NCBI GenBank assembly: GCA_030430165.1
Contig: JAUIGL010000042.1
Coordinates: forward strand, 1 to 53,394
Reading direction: 5' to 3'
Length of the DNA: 53,394 bases
DNA from: a bacterium
Lineage (GTDB): Bacteria > Desulfobacterota > Binatia > HRBIN30 > CADEER01
Shown: one piece after another, positions 42,323 through 51,166 of the stretch
Position numbering within the stretch: position 1 is the stretch's first letter
Layout of the letters: each line of letters begins with the position of its first letter
Made by a program: the position numbers and the translations under genes
Notes under the pieces: model-generated
Told to the model about the DNA's origin: nothing
Seen by the model: the letters and a program-made list of their open reading frames with translations, nothing else
Database searches by the model: none

Positions 42323-43086
42323 TATTCATCCGGCCGAAACAGGGCGTCGGAGCCGCCGTCGATGTAGAGGACCGTGCCGCAGCAGAATGCGGACTCGGGG
42401 CCGAGCAGGAAGGTGACGCCGGCGGCGATGTCGTCGGGTTGCGCGTAGCCGCCCATCGGTATGGGGAAGGTCTTGATCGACTCCGAGTATTGCGCGTCTT
42501 CGAGCCCTTCCTTCAGAAGCGGTGTCATCGTCGTGCCGGGAGCGACCGCGTTGAGGCGAATGCCCTTGCCTGCCCAACCGGCTTGCGGCGCGTTGCGGCG
42601 GACCCAGCGGGCGAGCGCCAACTTGGAGCCGGCGTAGGCGAAGACTCCTTCGCGACTTTCCGCTTCACGGCGCGCCGCGGACTCGTCGCCGGCGAGACAG
42701 GCATCGACGATTGGTGATTCGACCCCCGGCAGGCGCGACGAGTTCGATGAAATTGCCACGGCGGCGGCGCGCTCGCCGCGCTCGAGGCAATCGCGCAATC
42801 CGGCGAGCAGTGCCTGCGCGCCGAAATAGTTTACCGACACGATGAGCCTGGTGTCGGCCACCTGCGGGCCGAGGCCGGCGCAGACCACCAAGCCGTCGAG
42901 ACGCTGGTCGCAGGCGTCGCGGACGCCGCGCATCGCCTGCTCTCGTCCGGACTCGGTGGACAGGTCGGCTTCGACTTCGGCGTCGCGCAGGTCGACGCCG
43001 ATTACCCTGTGGCCCTCGCGGTCGAGTCGATCGCGGATGGCCGCCCCAATCCCGGATGCGGACCCGGTCAGTGCGATGGTTGCCAT
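42319..43086 (-). CDS. short-chain dehydrogenase/reductase (SDR)
   Basis: 255 residues from the ATG at 43086 (an upstream start at 43122 is not supported). Cofactor motif TGSASGIGAAI at residues 7-17, catalytic Ser region AISSNSSRL, YAGSK with the catalytic Tyr and Lys, and RLNAVAPGTTMTPLL. The ISSNSSR and FAYAGSKLALARWVRR blocks resemble 3-alpha-hydroxysteroid dehydrogenase/carbonyl reductase types. NAD(P)-dependent, cytoplasmic. Substrate not predictable. Confidence 0.88.
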   Translation of the reverse strand: MATIALTGSASGIGAAIRDRLDREGHRVIGVDLRDAEVEADLSTESGREQAMRGVRDACDQRLDGLVVCAGLGPQVADTRLIVSVNYFGAQALLAGLRDCLERGERAAAVAISSNSSRLPGVESPIVDACLAGDESAARREAESREGVFAYAGSKLALARWVRRNAPQAGWAGKGIRLNAVAPGTTMTPLLKEGLEDAQYSESIKTFPIPMGGYAQPDDIAAGVTFLLGPESAFCCGTVLYIDGGSDALFRPDEY

Positions 43087-43134
43087 TGCTGCGTGTTTAG
43101 ACGCGCGAGGTGCGCGGGGCAAGTCGCGTCCGAC

Positions 43135-44103
43135 TCACGCCGCGATGCTCTTCAGATCGCGCGGCAGCCGTATCTCGAAGCGCGCTCCGTGTTCGGCATC
43201 GACCGCCACTAGCGTGCCGCCGTGGCTGGCGACGATCTGGCGCGACACCGCGAGTCCGAGGCCCGTGCCGCCGGCGGTGGTCGAGTAGAACGGCTCGAAG
43301 ATGCGCTCGCGATCCTGGCGCGGGATGCCCTTGCCCTGGTCGCTGACGGAAATGGCGATGCCGTCGCCAGCTTCGATGGCGACACGCACCTCGCCGCCGT
43401 CCGGCGATGCTTCGAGCGCGTTGACGATCAAGTCGAGGACGACCTGGACGATGAGATCGGAGTCGACCTGTGCCTCGGGGTCGGGGCTGCGGTCGAGGAC
43501 CACGCGGCAGCGGTCGCTCTTGTCGTGCTCGGCGGCGAGCTGCATCGCGCGTTCGACCAGGTCTCCGATGCGAACCGTCGTCGGTCGCGGCCGCACCGGT
43601 TTGGCGAAGCCAAGAATCGACTCGATCACCCGGTTGAGTCGATCGATCTCGGTGATCAGAAAGGAGGCGGCGCGTCCGGCGTTGCCGTCGCTCCCGACGG
43701 CGTCGCCGATCTCCTGTGCCGACGACCGCATGACACCCAACGGATTGCGCACCTCGTGGGCGATCATCGTCGCCAGCTGACCGAGTGCGGCGAGCTTCTC
43801 GCTTTGCGCCAATCGCATCCTCGTGTGGTGGATGACGTCGCTCTGCTCTCGCAGCAGTGCCGCCTGGGATTGATCGCGCTTGCGAGCTTCCATGATGGCG
43901 ACGATCAGATAGCCGAGCAGCGCAAAGGAAGCCCCGAAGTACAGGGCGATCAGCCATCCGGCATCGCTGCCGTTGATCTCGAAGCGGACGCCGACCCACT
44001 CGAGAAGCAGCGTATCGAGGGGGCCAGCCGCGGCGCCGATCAGGGCGCCGATCCATTTCTTTCTCGCCGAGCCTCGCGGAGCTCTTGGGAGGGCGTTCTC
44101 CAT
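43135..44103 (-). CDS. membrane sensor histidine kinase
   Basis: 322 residues from the ATG at 44103. Two N-terminal hydrophobic helices (about 18-38 and 50-72) are followed by a coiled linker, then a DHp domain with the phospho-accepting His in ATMIAHEVRNPLGVM, and an ATPase domain with N box VLDLIVNALEASPDGG, G1 SVSDQGKGIPRQ and G2 GGTGLGLAVSRQIVASHGG. No extracytoplasmic sensor domain is visible and no response regulator gene is adjacent, so it is an orphan kinase. Confidence 0.88.
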   Translation of the reverse strand: MENALPRAPRGSARKKWIGALIGAAAGPLDTLLLEWVGVRFEINGSDAGWLIALYFGASFALLGYLIVAIMEARKRDQSQAALLREQSDVIHHTRMRLAQSEKLAALGQLATMIAHEVRNPLGVMRSSAQEIGDAVGSDGNAGRAASFLITEIDRLNRVIESILGFAKPVRPRPTTVRIGDLVERAMQLAAEHDKSDRCRVVLDRSPDPEAQVDSDLIVQVVLDLIVNALEASPDGGEVRVAIEAGDGIAISVSDQGKGIPRQDRERIFEPFYSTTAGGTGLGLAVSRQIVASHGGTLVAVDAEHGARFEIRLPRDLKSIAA

Positions 44104-44322
44104 GCGTGGAGGAATAGCAGGATCGGTGCCGAGACCGCGAAGCGACCTCCGAGTCCTGCCTGCGCGCCGGTTGTTGCTGCTGATCAACGGACCGTGTTGC
44201 GGATCAGCAACGCTGGGCGATGGGGAGGCGCCTGCGTAGTCGGTGAGCCAGTCGGCACGGGAATTGATCTGTCTCTGTGTGAACCGAGCGGTGCTGCCGC
44301 TCCCCAACGAAAGGAAGGAACC
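44104..44322. other. divergent intergenic region
   Basis: 219 bp between the histidine kinase and the DUF2834-like gene. AAGGAAGGA at 44311-44319 is the ribosome site of the latter. Contains the pair GCTGATCAACG...GGATCAGC near 44180-44205; otherwise nothing identified. Confidence 0.35.
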
Positions 44323-44640
44323 ATGAGCTGGAAGAGAATCGCATTTGCCGCAGTCCTGGCCGATTTCTCGGCGCTGACCGCCTACGCGGTCTACCAGGTT
44401 GGCTTCGTCGGATTCTTCGAGTTGGCCACTGCCAACTGGGCGACCTTGACCGTGTTTGCCGATCTCCTGATCGCGCTCAGTCTGGTCATGGTTTGGATGT
44501 GGAACGACGCGCGCCGGCGCGGTGTATCGCCGTTGCCCTATATTGCGCTGACCTTGGCGCTGGGCAGTGTCGGGCCGCTGACGTATCTGGTTCGCTACGC
44601 CGACGACGCCGAGCTGGCGGCGGTGCCGGTGGAAGCCTGA
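44323..44640 (+). CDS. DUF2834-like small membrane protein
   Basis: 105 residues with three hydrophobic helices (KRIAFAAVLADFSALTAYAV, TVFADLLIALSLVMVWMWND, LPYIALTLALGSVGPLTYLV). The pattern of an FADLLIALSLVMVWMWNDAR block followed by GSVGPLTYLVRY fits DUF2834 proteins, whose function is unknown. Good Shine-Dalgarno. It is followed 67 bp later by another small membrane protein, probably in one operon. Confidence 0.65.
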   Translation: MSWKRIAFAAVLADFSALTAYAVYQVGFVGFFELATANWATLTVFADLLIALSLVMVWMWNDARRRGVSPLPYIALTLALGSVGPLTYLVRYADDAELAAVPVEA

Positions 44641-44707
44641 AGGTGAGACGAGGCTCGGTCCAGGCCGATCCACTGCGCCTGGATCGAGCGGCAACGGAGG
44701 TAGAACG

Positions 44708-45031
44708 ATGACGGAAGCTCTCGAAGCGAGTTGGCGTGTTTATCCCGCAGCCTCGATGATCGGTGGCGGCTTGCTGTTCGCACTCTTCAGTGCGCGCAGG
44801 GCGATCGCTCGATCGGCCGGCTTGCGCGATCCGTTTCGCGCGCTCGAGCTGATGACGGGTTTCCGACTGTGTGTCGTCGGACTCGCCACTGCCGGATTCG
44901 GCGCAGCATGGATGTGGTCGATCGGCTGGCTCGCGGGTCTCGCGGCGGTGATCGCCGGCGAGGAGCTCCTCGAATCGAGCTTCGTCATCGCCGCGGTGCG
45001 CAACGGACCCGAAGCCGCAGCCGAGCGCTGA
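44708..45031 (+). CDS. small membrane protein of unknown function
   Basis: 107 residues preceded by CGGAGGTAGAACG. Three hydrophobic stretches (AASMIGGGLLFALFSARRAI; FRLCVVGLATAGFGAAWMWS; WLAGLAAVIAGEELLESSFV). No family recognised. The GEELLESSFVIA end suggests a helical membrane anchor with an acidic pair in the last helix. Probably co-transcribed with the preceding gene. Confidence 0.6.
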   Translation: MTEALEASWRVYPAASMIGGGLLFALFSARRAIARSAGLRDPFRALELMTGFRLCVVGLATAGFGAAWMWSIGWLAGLAAVIAGEELLESSFVIAAVRNGPEAAAER

Positions 45032-45047
45032 GAGGGGCTAGCGATGC

Positions 45048-46298
45048 TCAGCGGGCTGCCAAGCCTCGTTCGAAGTCTCTGCCGGTCGGGTTTTGGAACG
45101 CGCGCAGGCCGAACTCGGGAAGGATCGAGAGCAGGTGATCGAAGATGTCCGCTTGGATCGCCTCGTACCGACCCCAATCGGTGGTCGTGGTGAAGCAGTA
45201 GATCTCGATCGGCAGGCCTTCGCTGCTCGGGGCGAGCTGTCGCACCATCGAGGTCATTCGTTCGTGGATGTCGGAGCGCGCGGCGAGGTATCGCTGTGCG
45301 TAGGCGCGGAACGTGCCGATGTTGGTCAGTACCCGCCGGTTGGCGCGGAGATCCATGTCGACGCCCTCGCGCTGATTGTGCTCGTCGAGCTCGTTCGTCT
45401 TGTCCCGGATGTAGTCGCCGAGTAGCTCGAAGGAGGCGAACCGCTCGACCGCGTCGTCTTCGAGGAAGCTGATGCTGCCGATGTCGATGAGGATCGCGCG
45501 TTTGATGCGGCGGCCACCCGACCGCGACATGCCGCGCCAGTTCTTGAACGACGAATTGATCAGTTGGTAGGTCGGGATGGTGGTGATCGTTTTGTCGAAG
45601 TTCTGCACCTTGACCGTGTGCAGGGCGATGTCGACGACGTCGCCGTCGGCTCCGTACTGCGGCATCTCGATCCAGTCGCCGACGTGAATCATGTCGTTGC
45701 CGGTGAGCGAGATGCTGGCGACCAGGGACAGCAGCGTGTCGCGAAACACCAACAGCAGGACCGCCGTCAAGGCGCCGATTCCGCTGAGAAAGAGGAGCGG
45801 CGACTGGTCCATCAGCACCGATAGAACCAGGATGATCGCGACCAGGTACCCCAGAATGGTCGCGACCTGCAGGTACCCCTTGATCGGTCGATCGCGGTTT
45901 GCCGGATTGCGCGAGTAGATGTCGTTGACGGCGTTGAGGAATGCCGCGACGCTGCGCATGCCGACGACGATCATCACCGACAGGGCGACGCGGCGGATGA
46001 CGAGACCGACGTCGTCGTTGAGGTGTGGTACCAACGGCGCGCCGTACCAGGCGACCATCGCCGGCGCGATCGGCGCGAGCCGGTAGAACAGACCGGCTTC
46101 GTGCAGAGCGTTGTCCCAGTGGGTCTCGCTGCGAAGAGTCAGGCGCTCGATCCCGCCGACGATCCAGCGACGCGCGATCCACAGCGAGAACCAGGCGAGG
46201 AAGAGCAGCAGAACGCCGCCGCCGATCTCCGAAAGCAGATCGCCCCAGGCCGGCAGCTGCAGATCGAGCCGCTCGAGCGCTGCGCGCACCGAATCCAT
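45048..46298 (-). CDS. MscS-family mechanosensitive channel
   Basis: 416 residues. Several N-terminal helices (30-160), then the pore-lining helix region (PLLFLSGIGALTAVLLLVFR, about 165-185) and the beta domain ISLTGNDMIHVGDWIEMPQY, ADGDVVDIALHTVKVQNFD, TITTIPTYQLINSSFKNW. These are standard MscS blocks. The C-terminal 180 residues form the cytoplasmic vestibule. It releases solutes on hypo-osmotic shock. Convergent to the small membrane genes, 16 bp apart. Confidence 0.93.
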   Translation of the reverse strand: MDSVRAALERLDLQLPAWGDLLSEIGGGVLLLFLAWFSLWIARRWIVGGIERLTLRSETHWDNALHEAGLFYRLAPIAPAMVAWYGAPLVPHLNDDVGLVIRRVALSVMIVVGMRSVAAFLNAVNDIYSRNPANRDRPIKGYLQVATILGYLVAIILVLSVLMDQSPLLFLSGIGALTAVLLLVFRDTLLSLVASISLTGNDMIHVGDWIEMPQYGADGDVVDIALHTVKVQNFDKTITTIPTYQLINSSFKNWRGMSRSGGRRIKRAILIDIGSISFLEDDAVERFASFELLGDYIRDKTNELDEHNQREGVDMDLRANRRVLTNIGTFRAYAQRYLAARSDIHERMTSMVRQLAPSSEGLPIEIYCFTTTTDWGRYEAIQADIFDHLLSILPEFGLRAFQNPTGRDFERGLAAR

Positions 46299-46313
46299 GT
46301 GAAGAGCGCGGGG

Positions 46314-47804
46314 CTACGCCGCCGCTTGCTCGCAACGGGCGATGGTTTGCTCGCGGTCGGGCGGGTCGGGCAGCTTCAACTTGTCGCGAAAGCGCCGACC
46401 CCGGGCGAGCACGAGCAGCGTGCGCAGAATCACTTCGGGCGAGCCGAAGGCCTTCTCTGGGGATTCGAACATGTTGAACATGCGCAGAAAGGCGCGGTAG
46501 ATCACCGGGTCACAGCGGGTGCCGGGAAGCACGCCCTGTTCGAGGAAATAGGCGCGGATGCGGTTGTCGAGGCGGCGCGCCGGCCGCCCTTCGGCTTTGC
46601 GCACGGCGTCGGAGTCTGCCATGACCGATGCGCGATAGAACGGCTCGATCGCTTCGCGGGCGCGACGGTCGAGGTCGATCATTGCCGCCACCGGATCGCC
46701 GCCGCTGGCATCGAACGACTGCCCCATCAGGTCGGCGTGGATGAACGCTTGCGCGCAGCCGCGACCGTAGAGCGGGTTGGTGCAGTAGACGGCGTCGCCG
46801 AGCGGAAAGAAGCCCGGTGCCAGCGGCTGGCCTTCGACGACGAACGCGCGCTTGCGGTTGATCAGGCCACCCATCTTCTGGATCGGGTGCTGCGGGTCGC
46901 CGATCGGCTCGGCCCGCTCCGGATCGGCCCAGGGGGCGATCCCGGGAATCGCCGCGACCATCGCGTCGAAGGCTGCCGGCTCGGCGAGAATCTTGAGGCG
47001 CGGAACCGCCAGAGGGACGGCGAAGGTGATCGAGAAGGTGTTCTCGTCGGCAGGGAAGATCGCGTACTTGATCCAATTGTAGTCGGCCGCCGACGGATGC
47101 TCCGAGCGAGGCGGTTCCTCGGCACCTTCGCGCAGCCTGTAGTAGCGGGTGAAGTAGATGACGCCCGACGGCTTCTCTTCCTCTTCGGGCGGCGGGCAAC
47201 CGATCTCCTGCAACCACACCGGTGCGCGCGAGCCGCGCCCACTGGCATCGACGACGATGTCGGCATGCACCACCCGCTCGCCCTCGGGGCCGTGGTAGCG
47301 CACGCCGTCGACGCGCGGCGGCTCGGCCGAGGTGAGCCCGTCGACCTTGACCCCGGGTATCAGCTCGACGTTGGGGTTGGTCGAGATGACCTGGCGGATG
47401 ACCCACTCGAAAGTGGTGCGGCGGCAGCCTAGGGCGACGAAGTCTTCGTCGCCGGGGACGTACTCCATCGGCGGCAGCGTGACCGGCGGTCGCTCGAGCA
47501 TGTCGAGCTCGCGCGCGCCGGCGGCGAGCAGACCGTCGAGAATGTCCGGATAGCGGTCGCGCAGCAACGAGCGCAGGCGGCCGAGGAATGCGTGCGAGTG
47601 GCGCACCTGAGGGGCGCCGCGACGCTGCCAGGTGGCGAAGGCCTCGTCGGCGGTCGCCACTGTGGCGTCGGGGTCGCGCTCGAGGAGGGTGACCCGGGCG
47701 CCTCGGTCGGCCAGAACGCGCGCCGCGGCGAGTCCGGTGATGCCGCCACCGATGACGATTGCCCGGCGATCGCCGAGGGACTGGGGGATGGATGTTTCTG
47801 TCAC
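46314..47804 (-). CDS. FAD-dependent monooxygenase/oxidoreductase
   Basis: 496 residues from the GTG at 47804 (VTETSIPQSL). The N-terminal FAD-binding fold IVIGGGITGLAAARVLADRG continues to an acidic strand end (LLERD, about 40-45). A second motif, DIVVDASGRGSRAPVWLQEI (about 195-215), and the FAD-binding PLGDAVYCTNPLYGRGCAQA (about 330) follow, as in aromatic hydroxylases, halogenases and geranylgeranyl-reductase-like enzymes. Substrate unknown. It is divergent from the LLM oxidoreductase across 87 bp. Confidence 0.85.
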   Translation of the reverse strand: MTETSIPQSLGDRRAIVIGGGITGLAAARVLADRGARVTLLERDPDATVATADEAFATWQRRGAPQVRHSHAFLGRLRSLLRDRYPDILDGLLAAGARELDMLERPPVTLPPMEYVPGDEDFVALGCRRTTFEWVIRQVISTNPNVELIPGVKVDGLTSAEPPRVDGVRYHGPEGERVVHADIVVDASGRGSRAPVWLQEIGCPPPEEEEKPSGVIYFTRYYRLREGAEEPPRSEHPSAADYNWIKYAIFPADENTFSITFAVPLAVPRLKILAEPAAFDAMVAAIPGIAPWADPERAEPIGDPQHPIQKMGGLINRKRAFVVEGQPLAPGFFPLGDAVYCTNPLYGRGCAQAFIHADLMGQSFDASGGDPVAAMIDLDRRAREAIEPFYRASVMADSDAVRKAEGRPARRLDNRIRAYFLEQGVLPGTRCDPVIYRAFLRMFNMFESPEKAFGSPEVILRTLLVLARGRRFRDKLKLPDPPDREQTIARCEQAAA

Positions 47805-47891
47805 GGGTTCGGCTCCGCTGCGGTGCTGACAGGGGAGTCTAGCGCGAGCCGGTCGGTTGCGAAAGTGGTGGTTTGGTGTTGATCGTGGGCG

Positions 47892-48788
47892 ATGCCGCGA
47901 GTGAATACGGTGGTCAACCTGCACGGCGTGCACACGTTGTTCGACGGCGACATCCAGCGTGTCGTCGACCTCGCGGTCGCCGCCGACGAGATCGGCATCG
48001 ACTATCTGTCGTTGCCCGACCACGTGGTGATGGGGCTGGGTACCGACGCTTATCCATACGGCAAATTTCCGCTGCCGGAGACCTTTGCCTGGTTCGAGCC
48101 GCTGACCGTTCTGGCGGCGATCGCCGGGCGGACGCGGCGGATTCGCTTGTCGACCAGCGTCGTCATCGTGCCGCTGCGCCCTGCCGCGCTGCTCGCCAAG
48201 ATCTGCGCCACCCTCGACCAGCTGAGCGGCGGACGCTTCGAGCTCGGCGCGGGGACAGGCTGGCAGCGCGAGGAGTACGAGGCCTGCGGGGTGCCGTTCG
48301 AAAACAAGGCAGCGAGGATGATCGACAGTCTGCGTGCCTGTCGCGCTCTGTGGAGTGGCGAGCGAGTATCGCTCGACACTGCGACGGTGCAGCTCGATCG
48401 GGTTTGCTCGGTACCGGCGCCGCTGCAGTCGGGGGGCGTTCCGCTGTGGCTCGGGATGGCGCCGACGCCGCGGGCGCGCGGCTGGATGGCCGAGCTCGAA
48501 GCCGGCTGGATCCCGATGGCGAACCAGCCCGAGGTGCTGCAGCCGGACATCGAGCGGATCTCCGAAGCGTACGAGAAGGCGGGACGAAGTGCCTCGGATG
48601 TGCGCGTGCGGTCCGGATTGCCGGTGCGCCTCGATCAGAGCAAGCGCCCCGATCTGGCGGCGACACTCGAGGGCATCGGCGCGGCGGCTGCGGTGGGGGT
48701 CACCGACATCGAGGTATTCGTTCGCCCGTTCATCGGCTCGCCGGACGCTGCCGAAGGCGTTCTGCGCCAGATCGCCGCGGCGGCGTGA
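47892..48788 (+). CDS. LLM-class (F420-type) oxidoreductase
   Basis: 298 residues with the luciferase-like TIM-barrel pattern: LAVAADEIGIDYLSLPDHVV, RIRLSTSVVIVPLRPAALLA, KICATLDQLSGGRFELGAGT, GWQREEYEACGVPF, PLWLGMAPTPRARG. Such enzymes use F420H2 or FMN to oxidise or reduce small organics; no cofactor-specific residues can be settled by eye. Divergently transcribed from an FAD oxidoreductase, so the pair may act on a common compound. Confidence 0.88.
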   Translation: MPRVNTVVNLHGVHTLFDGDIQRVVDLAVAADEIGIDYLSLPDHVVMGLGTDAYPYGKFPLPETFAWFEPLTVLAAIAGRTRRIRLSTSVVIVPLRPAALLAKICATLDQLSGGRFELGAGTGWQREEYEACGVPFENKAARMIDSLRACRALWSGERVSLDTATVQLDRVCSVPAPLQSGGVPLWLGMAPTPRARGWMAELEAGWIPMANQPEVLQPDIERISEAYEKAGRSASDVRVRSGLPVRLDQSKRPDLAATLEGIGAAAAVGVTDIEVFVRPFIGSPDAAEGVLRQIAAAA

Positions 48789-48844
48789 GCCTCGGTCTGC
48801 TGCGAGGTGAGAAGGTTGCCTGTTGTATCCGAGGGCGGCGGGTT

Positions 48845-50065
48845 ATGATTCGTGACGTGGTGACATCTCGTCCATCTCCTTCGCGTCGCTGCCGAGCGTA
48901 CGTTTTCGTCGTCGCTTGGTCGTTGCTCGCCGTCTGCTGGCCTGGAAGCGTTCTCGCCCAGTGCCCTGGCGACTGCTCGGGCGATCGCCTGGTCACCGTC
49001 AGCGAGCTGATCCGCGCGGTCAACATCGCTCTCGGCGCTCTGCCTTTGAGTGAGTGCACGGCGGCGGATCGCGACGGCGATGGCACGATCGTCATTGCCG
49101 AGCTGATCGCAGCCGTCAATTCGGCGCTGCAGGGATGCCCGCCGGAGGACACCCCCACCTCGACGCCGACTGCCACAGCCACTGCGACTGCCACCGTTAC
49201 GGTGACGGCGACTGCGTCGACGACCTCGACGCCGACCGCGACTCCGACTGCGACCGTCAACCTACCGCCGTCGCTGCAGTCTATGGAGGTCTACCGGAGC
49301 TTTCCCGAGCTGGAGATCGCGTACCAGATCGATGCGGTCGACCCGGAGGGCGGTGGAGTGACGTTCGCGGCGGCAGCCCTCCCCGACGGAGCGAGCCTGT
49401 CCGAGGGCGGATTGTTCTCGTGGACGCCGACCGCGGAGCAGATCGGCGCCTACCAGGTCGAGTTCGAGTGCAGCGACGCCGAGGGGACGACGGTCGAAGG
49501 GATGCTGCCGGTCCGGATCACCGAGCTCGATGCGTGCACGGTGGTGGACTGCGACCCGGCGACCGGCTGCAGCTCCGAGATGCTTGCGATCGATCAGAAC
49601 TGTTGCGCCGAAGGGCCAGTCGAACGGGTCGCCGAGCCGGCGGCCGATTGTCCCGGGGGTCTGGTACTCTATGCCGGGCGCAACGACGCCGGGTTCGGAC
49701 GGATGCAGAACTGCGACACGCTGCAGATGGAGCCGGGCGGCCAAGGCGGGGCGCATGTTCGCTTTCACGTCGAGGCGCGTTGCGTGAACCCGGACGGGCT
49801 GGCGCGGATCAGTGCCCGCATGGAGACCGCCGAGGTGGTGCTGTTCGATCGCAACAGCTTCTTCAACCTCCATCAGCGCGCCGACGGATACGCCGAAGAG
49901 ACAGGCCTGCTCTACCAGCTGGAGGTTCCGGCGCCCGCAGCGCTGGTCGGTGAAGAAGCGCAACTGAGCCTGGTGTTGATCGACTCCGACGGCTTGCGGG
50001 TCGAGACGTCGCTGCGCGTGGTGTTGGCGACCGGCGTACAGGAAGACCTGCCTGATCTCGATTGA
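48845..50065 (+). CDS. secreted dockerin-like protein with Ig-like domain
   Basis: 406 residues from the ATG at 48845. Signal peptide near 15-38 (AYVFVVAWSLLAVCWPGSVL), then two Ca-binding dockerin-like repeats, CSGDRLVTVSELIRAVNIAL and DRDGDGTIVIAELIAAVNSA (about 44-95), a Thr/Pro/Ala linker (100-138), a putative Ig/cadherin-like domain (LPPSLQSMEVYRSFPELEIA to GMLPVRITEL, about 140-222) and a C-terminal beta-rich region with Cys pairs. It is the full-length version of the truncated copy at 2486. Cell-surface or extracellular; no catalytic motif. Confidence 0.75.
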   Translation: MIRDVVTSRPSPSRRCRAYVFVVAWSLLAVCWPGSVLAQCPGDCSGDRLVTVSELIRAVNIALGALPLSECTAADRDGDGTIVIAELIAAVNSALQGCPPEDTPTSTPTATATATATVTVTATASTTSTPTATPTATVNLPPSLQSMEVYRSFPELEIAYQIDAVDPEGGGVTFAAAALPDGASLSEGGLFSWTPTAEQIGAYQVEFECSDAEGTTVEGMLPVRITELDACTVVDCDPATGCSSEMLAIDQNCCAEGPVERVAEPAADCPGGLVLYAGRNDAGFGRMQNCDTLQMEPGGQGGAHVRFHVEARCVNPDGLARISARMETAEVVLFDRNSFFNLHQRADGYAEETGLLYQLEVPAPAALVGEEAQLSLVLIDSDGLRVETSLRVVLATGVQEDLPDLD

Positions 50066-50080
50066 GGCTCGCTGCTGTCG

Positions 50081-50135
50081 CAGGCATAGGCGAGGCATGT
50101 GAACATACGCAAAGGGTGGTGGTCGCTGGCGCGAC
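50081..50135. repeat. intergenic 3' module (AGGCATAGGC plus GGTGGTCGC)
   Basis: AGGCATAGGCGAGGCATG at 50082-50099 is followed by GGTGGTCGCTGGCGCGAC at 50118-50135. The same two motifs recur in the same order at 53001-53053 downstream of another plus-strand gene. Confidence 0.55.
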
Positions 50136-50149
50136 GGCGCCACTCTTTC

Positions 50150-51166
50150 TCAACCCGGAAGAAATGCCGCCGTGCGCTCGATCAGCCAGAACGATGCGGT
50201 GATGCCGATCGCGTAGGCGGTCGGCACGGCGATGCGCTTGGCGACGCTCCACGGCGAGGGGCCGCAGGAAGTCAGTCCGGCGGCGCTGCGCAACACCGCC
50301 AGCACCAGGGCGACGAAGGCCAGCTGGCCGAGCTCGACGCCGATGTTGAAGAAGGCGAGCGCGACCGGGATGGCGCGTTGGGGTAGTCCGACCTCGCTGA
50401 GCGCGCCGGCAAACCCGAGACCGTGCAGCAATCCGAACGAAAAGGCGACCAGCCACGGGCTGCGTTGGGCGAGATCGGGGATTGCGCTGTCGGCCGGCCG
50501 GAGGATCTCGCGGGCGACGAAGACGATGCTGAGCGCGATGGTCGCTTCCACAGGAGCGCTCGGCACGCGAATCCAGCCGAGCGCCGAGGCGGCGAGGGTG
50601 AGGCTGTGCGCGACGGTGAACGCGGTTACCGTGCCCACCAGGCGGCGCACGCTGCCGGCGAGCAAGAGGAGCGCGAGCACGAAGAGCAGGTGGTCGATTC
50701 CGAAGAGAATGTGCTCGACGCCGAGCACCAGGTAGGTGCGGGCGACTTCGAGCGTTCCAGGTTCCGCTTGCACCTCGAGTGTCGTCTCGCTCGGCGTCAG
50801 GCGGCTCGTCTGGGTGCTGCCGTCGGCGTGGCGGATGCGCGCGAGCACGTCGGTACGAGTCGATTCGAGTCCGCTGATCGCAATCTCGTGGCCGATCAGA
50901 CCGGCGGAGCCACAGCGCGCGAGCCATCGCTCGATGTATGCGGCGTTGACCAAGCGCGCGCTGCGCGGGCCGCTGCTGCAATGATCGGGAAGCTCGACGT
51001 CGAGGCCGAGTCGCAGATCGCCCTTGGCGGGAATCTTCCACAAGACGTCGTAGACGCCGCCGCCGGCCTGGTTGATCTCGAGGTAGGCCGGGCGGACCTC
51101 GTGGGCTGCCGCCGTGCTTGCGCCGCACAGGGCGGCGAGTAAGGCGATCCGAGCGATCCTCTTCAT
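50150..51166 (-). CDS. HupE/UreJ-type membrane protein
   Basis: 338 residues from the ATG at 51166. Signal peptide (ALLAALCGASTAAAHEV), an exported domain (22-145), then six or more helices. The HupE metal-site motif HILFGIDHLLF (H-x5-D-H, about 152-159) and conserved HSLTLAAS and GLLHGLGFAGAL are present. The family includes nickel/cobalt permeases; the extended N-terminal form usually neighbours a parvulin, as here. The start overlaps the PPIase stop by 4 bp (ATGA). Confidence 0.88.
   Translation of the reverse strand: MKRIARIALLAALCGASTAAAHEVRPAYLEINQAGGGVYDVLWKIPAKGDLRLGLDVELPDHCSSGPRSARLVNAAYIERWLARCGSAGLIGHEIAISGLESTRTDVLARIRHADGSTQTSRLTPSETTLEVQAEPGTLEVARTYLVLGVEHILFGIDHLLFVLALLLLAGSVRRLVGTVTAFTVAHSLTLAASALGWIRVPSAPVEATIALSIVFVAREILRPADSAIPDLAQRSPWLVAFSFGLLHGLGFAGALSEVGLPQRAIPVALAFFNIGVELGQLAFVALVLAVLRSAAGLTSCGPSPWSVAKRIAVPTAYAIGITASFWLIERTAAFLPG

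Noticed and set aside
46023..47432. 469-residue plus-strand open frame
   Set aside because: Antisense to the MscS and FAD oxidoreductase genes, both with firm family motifs.
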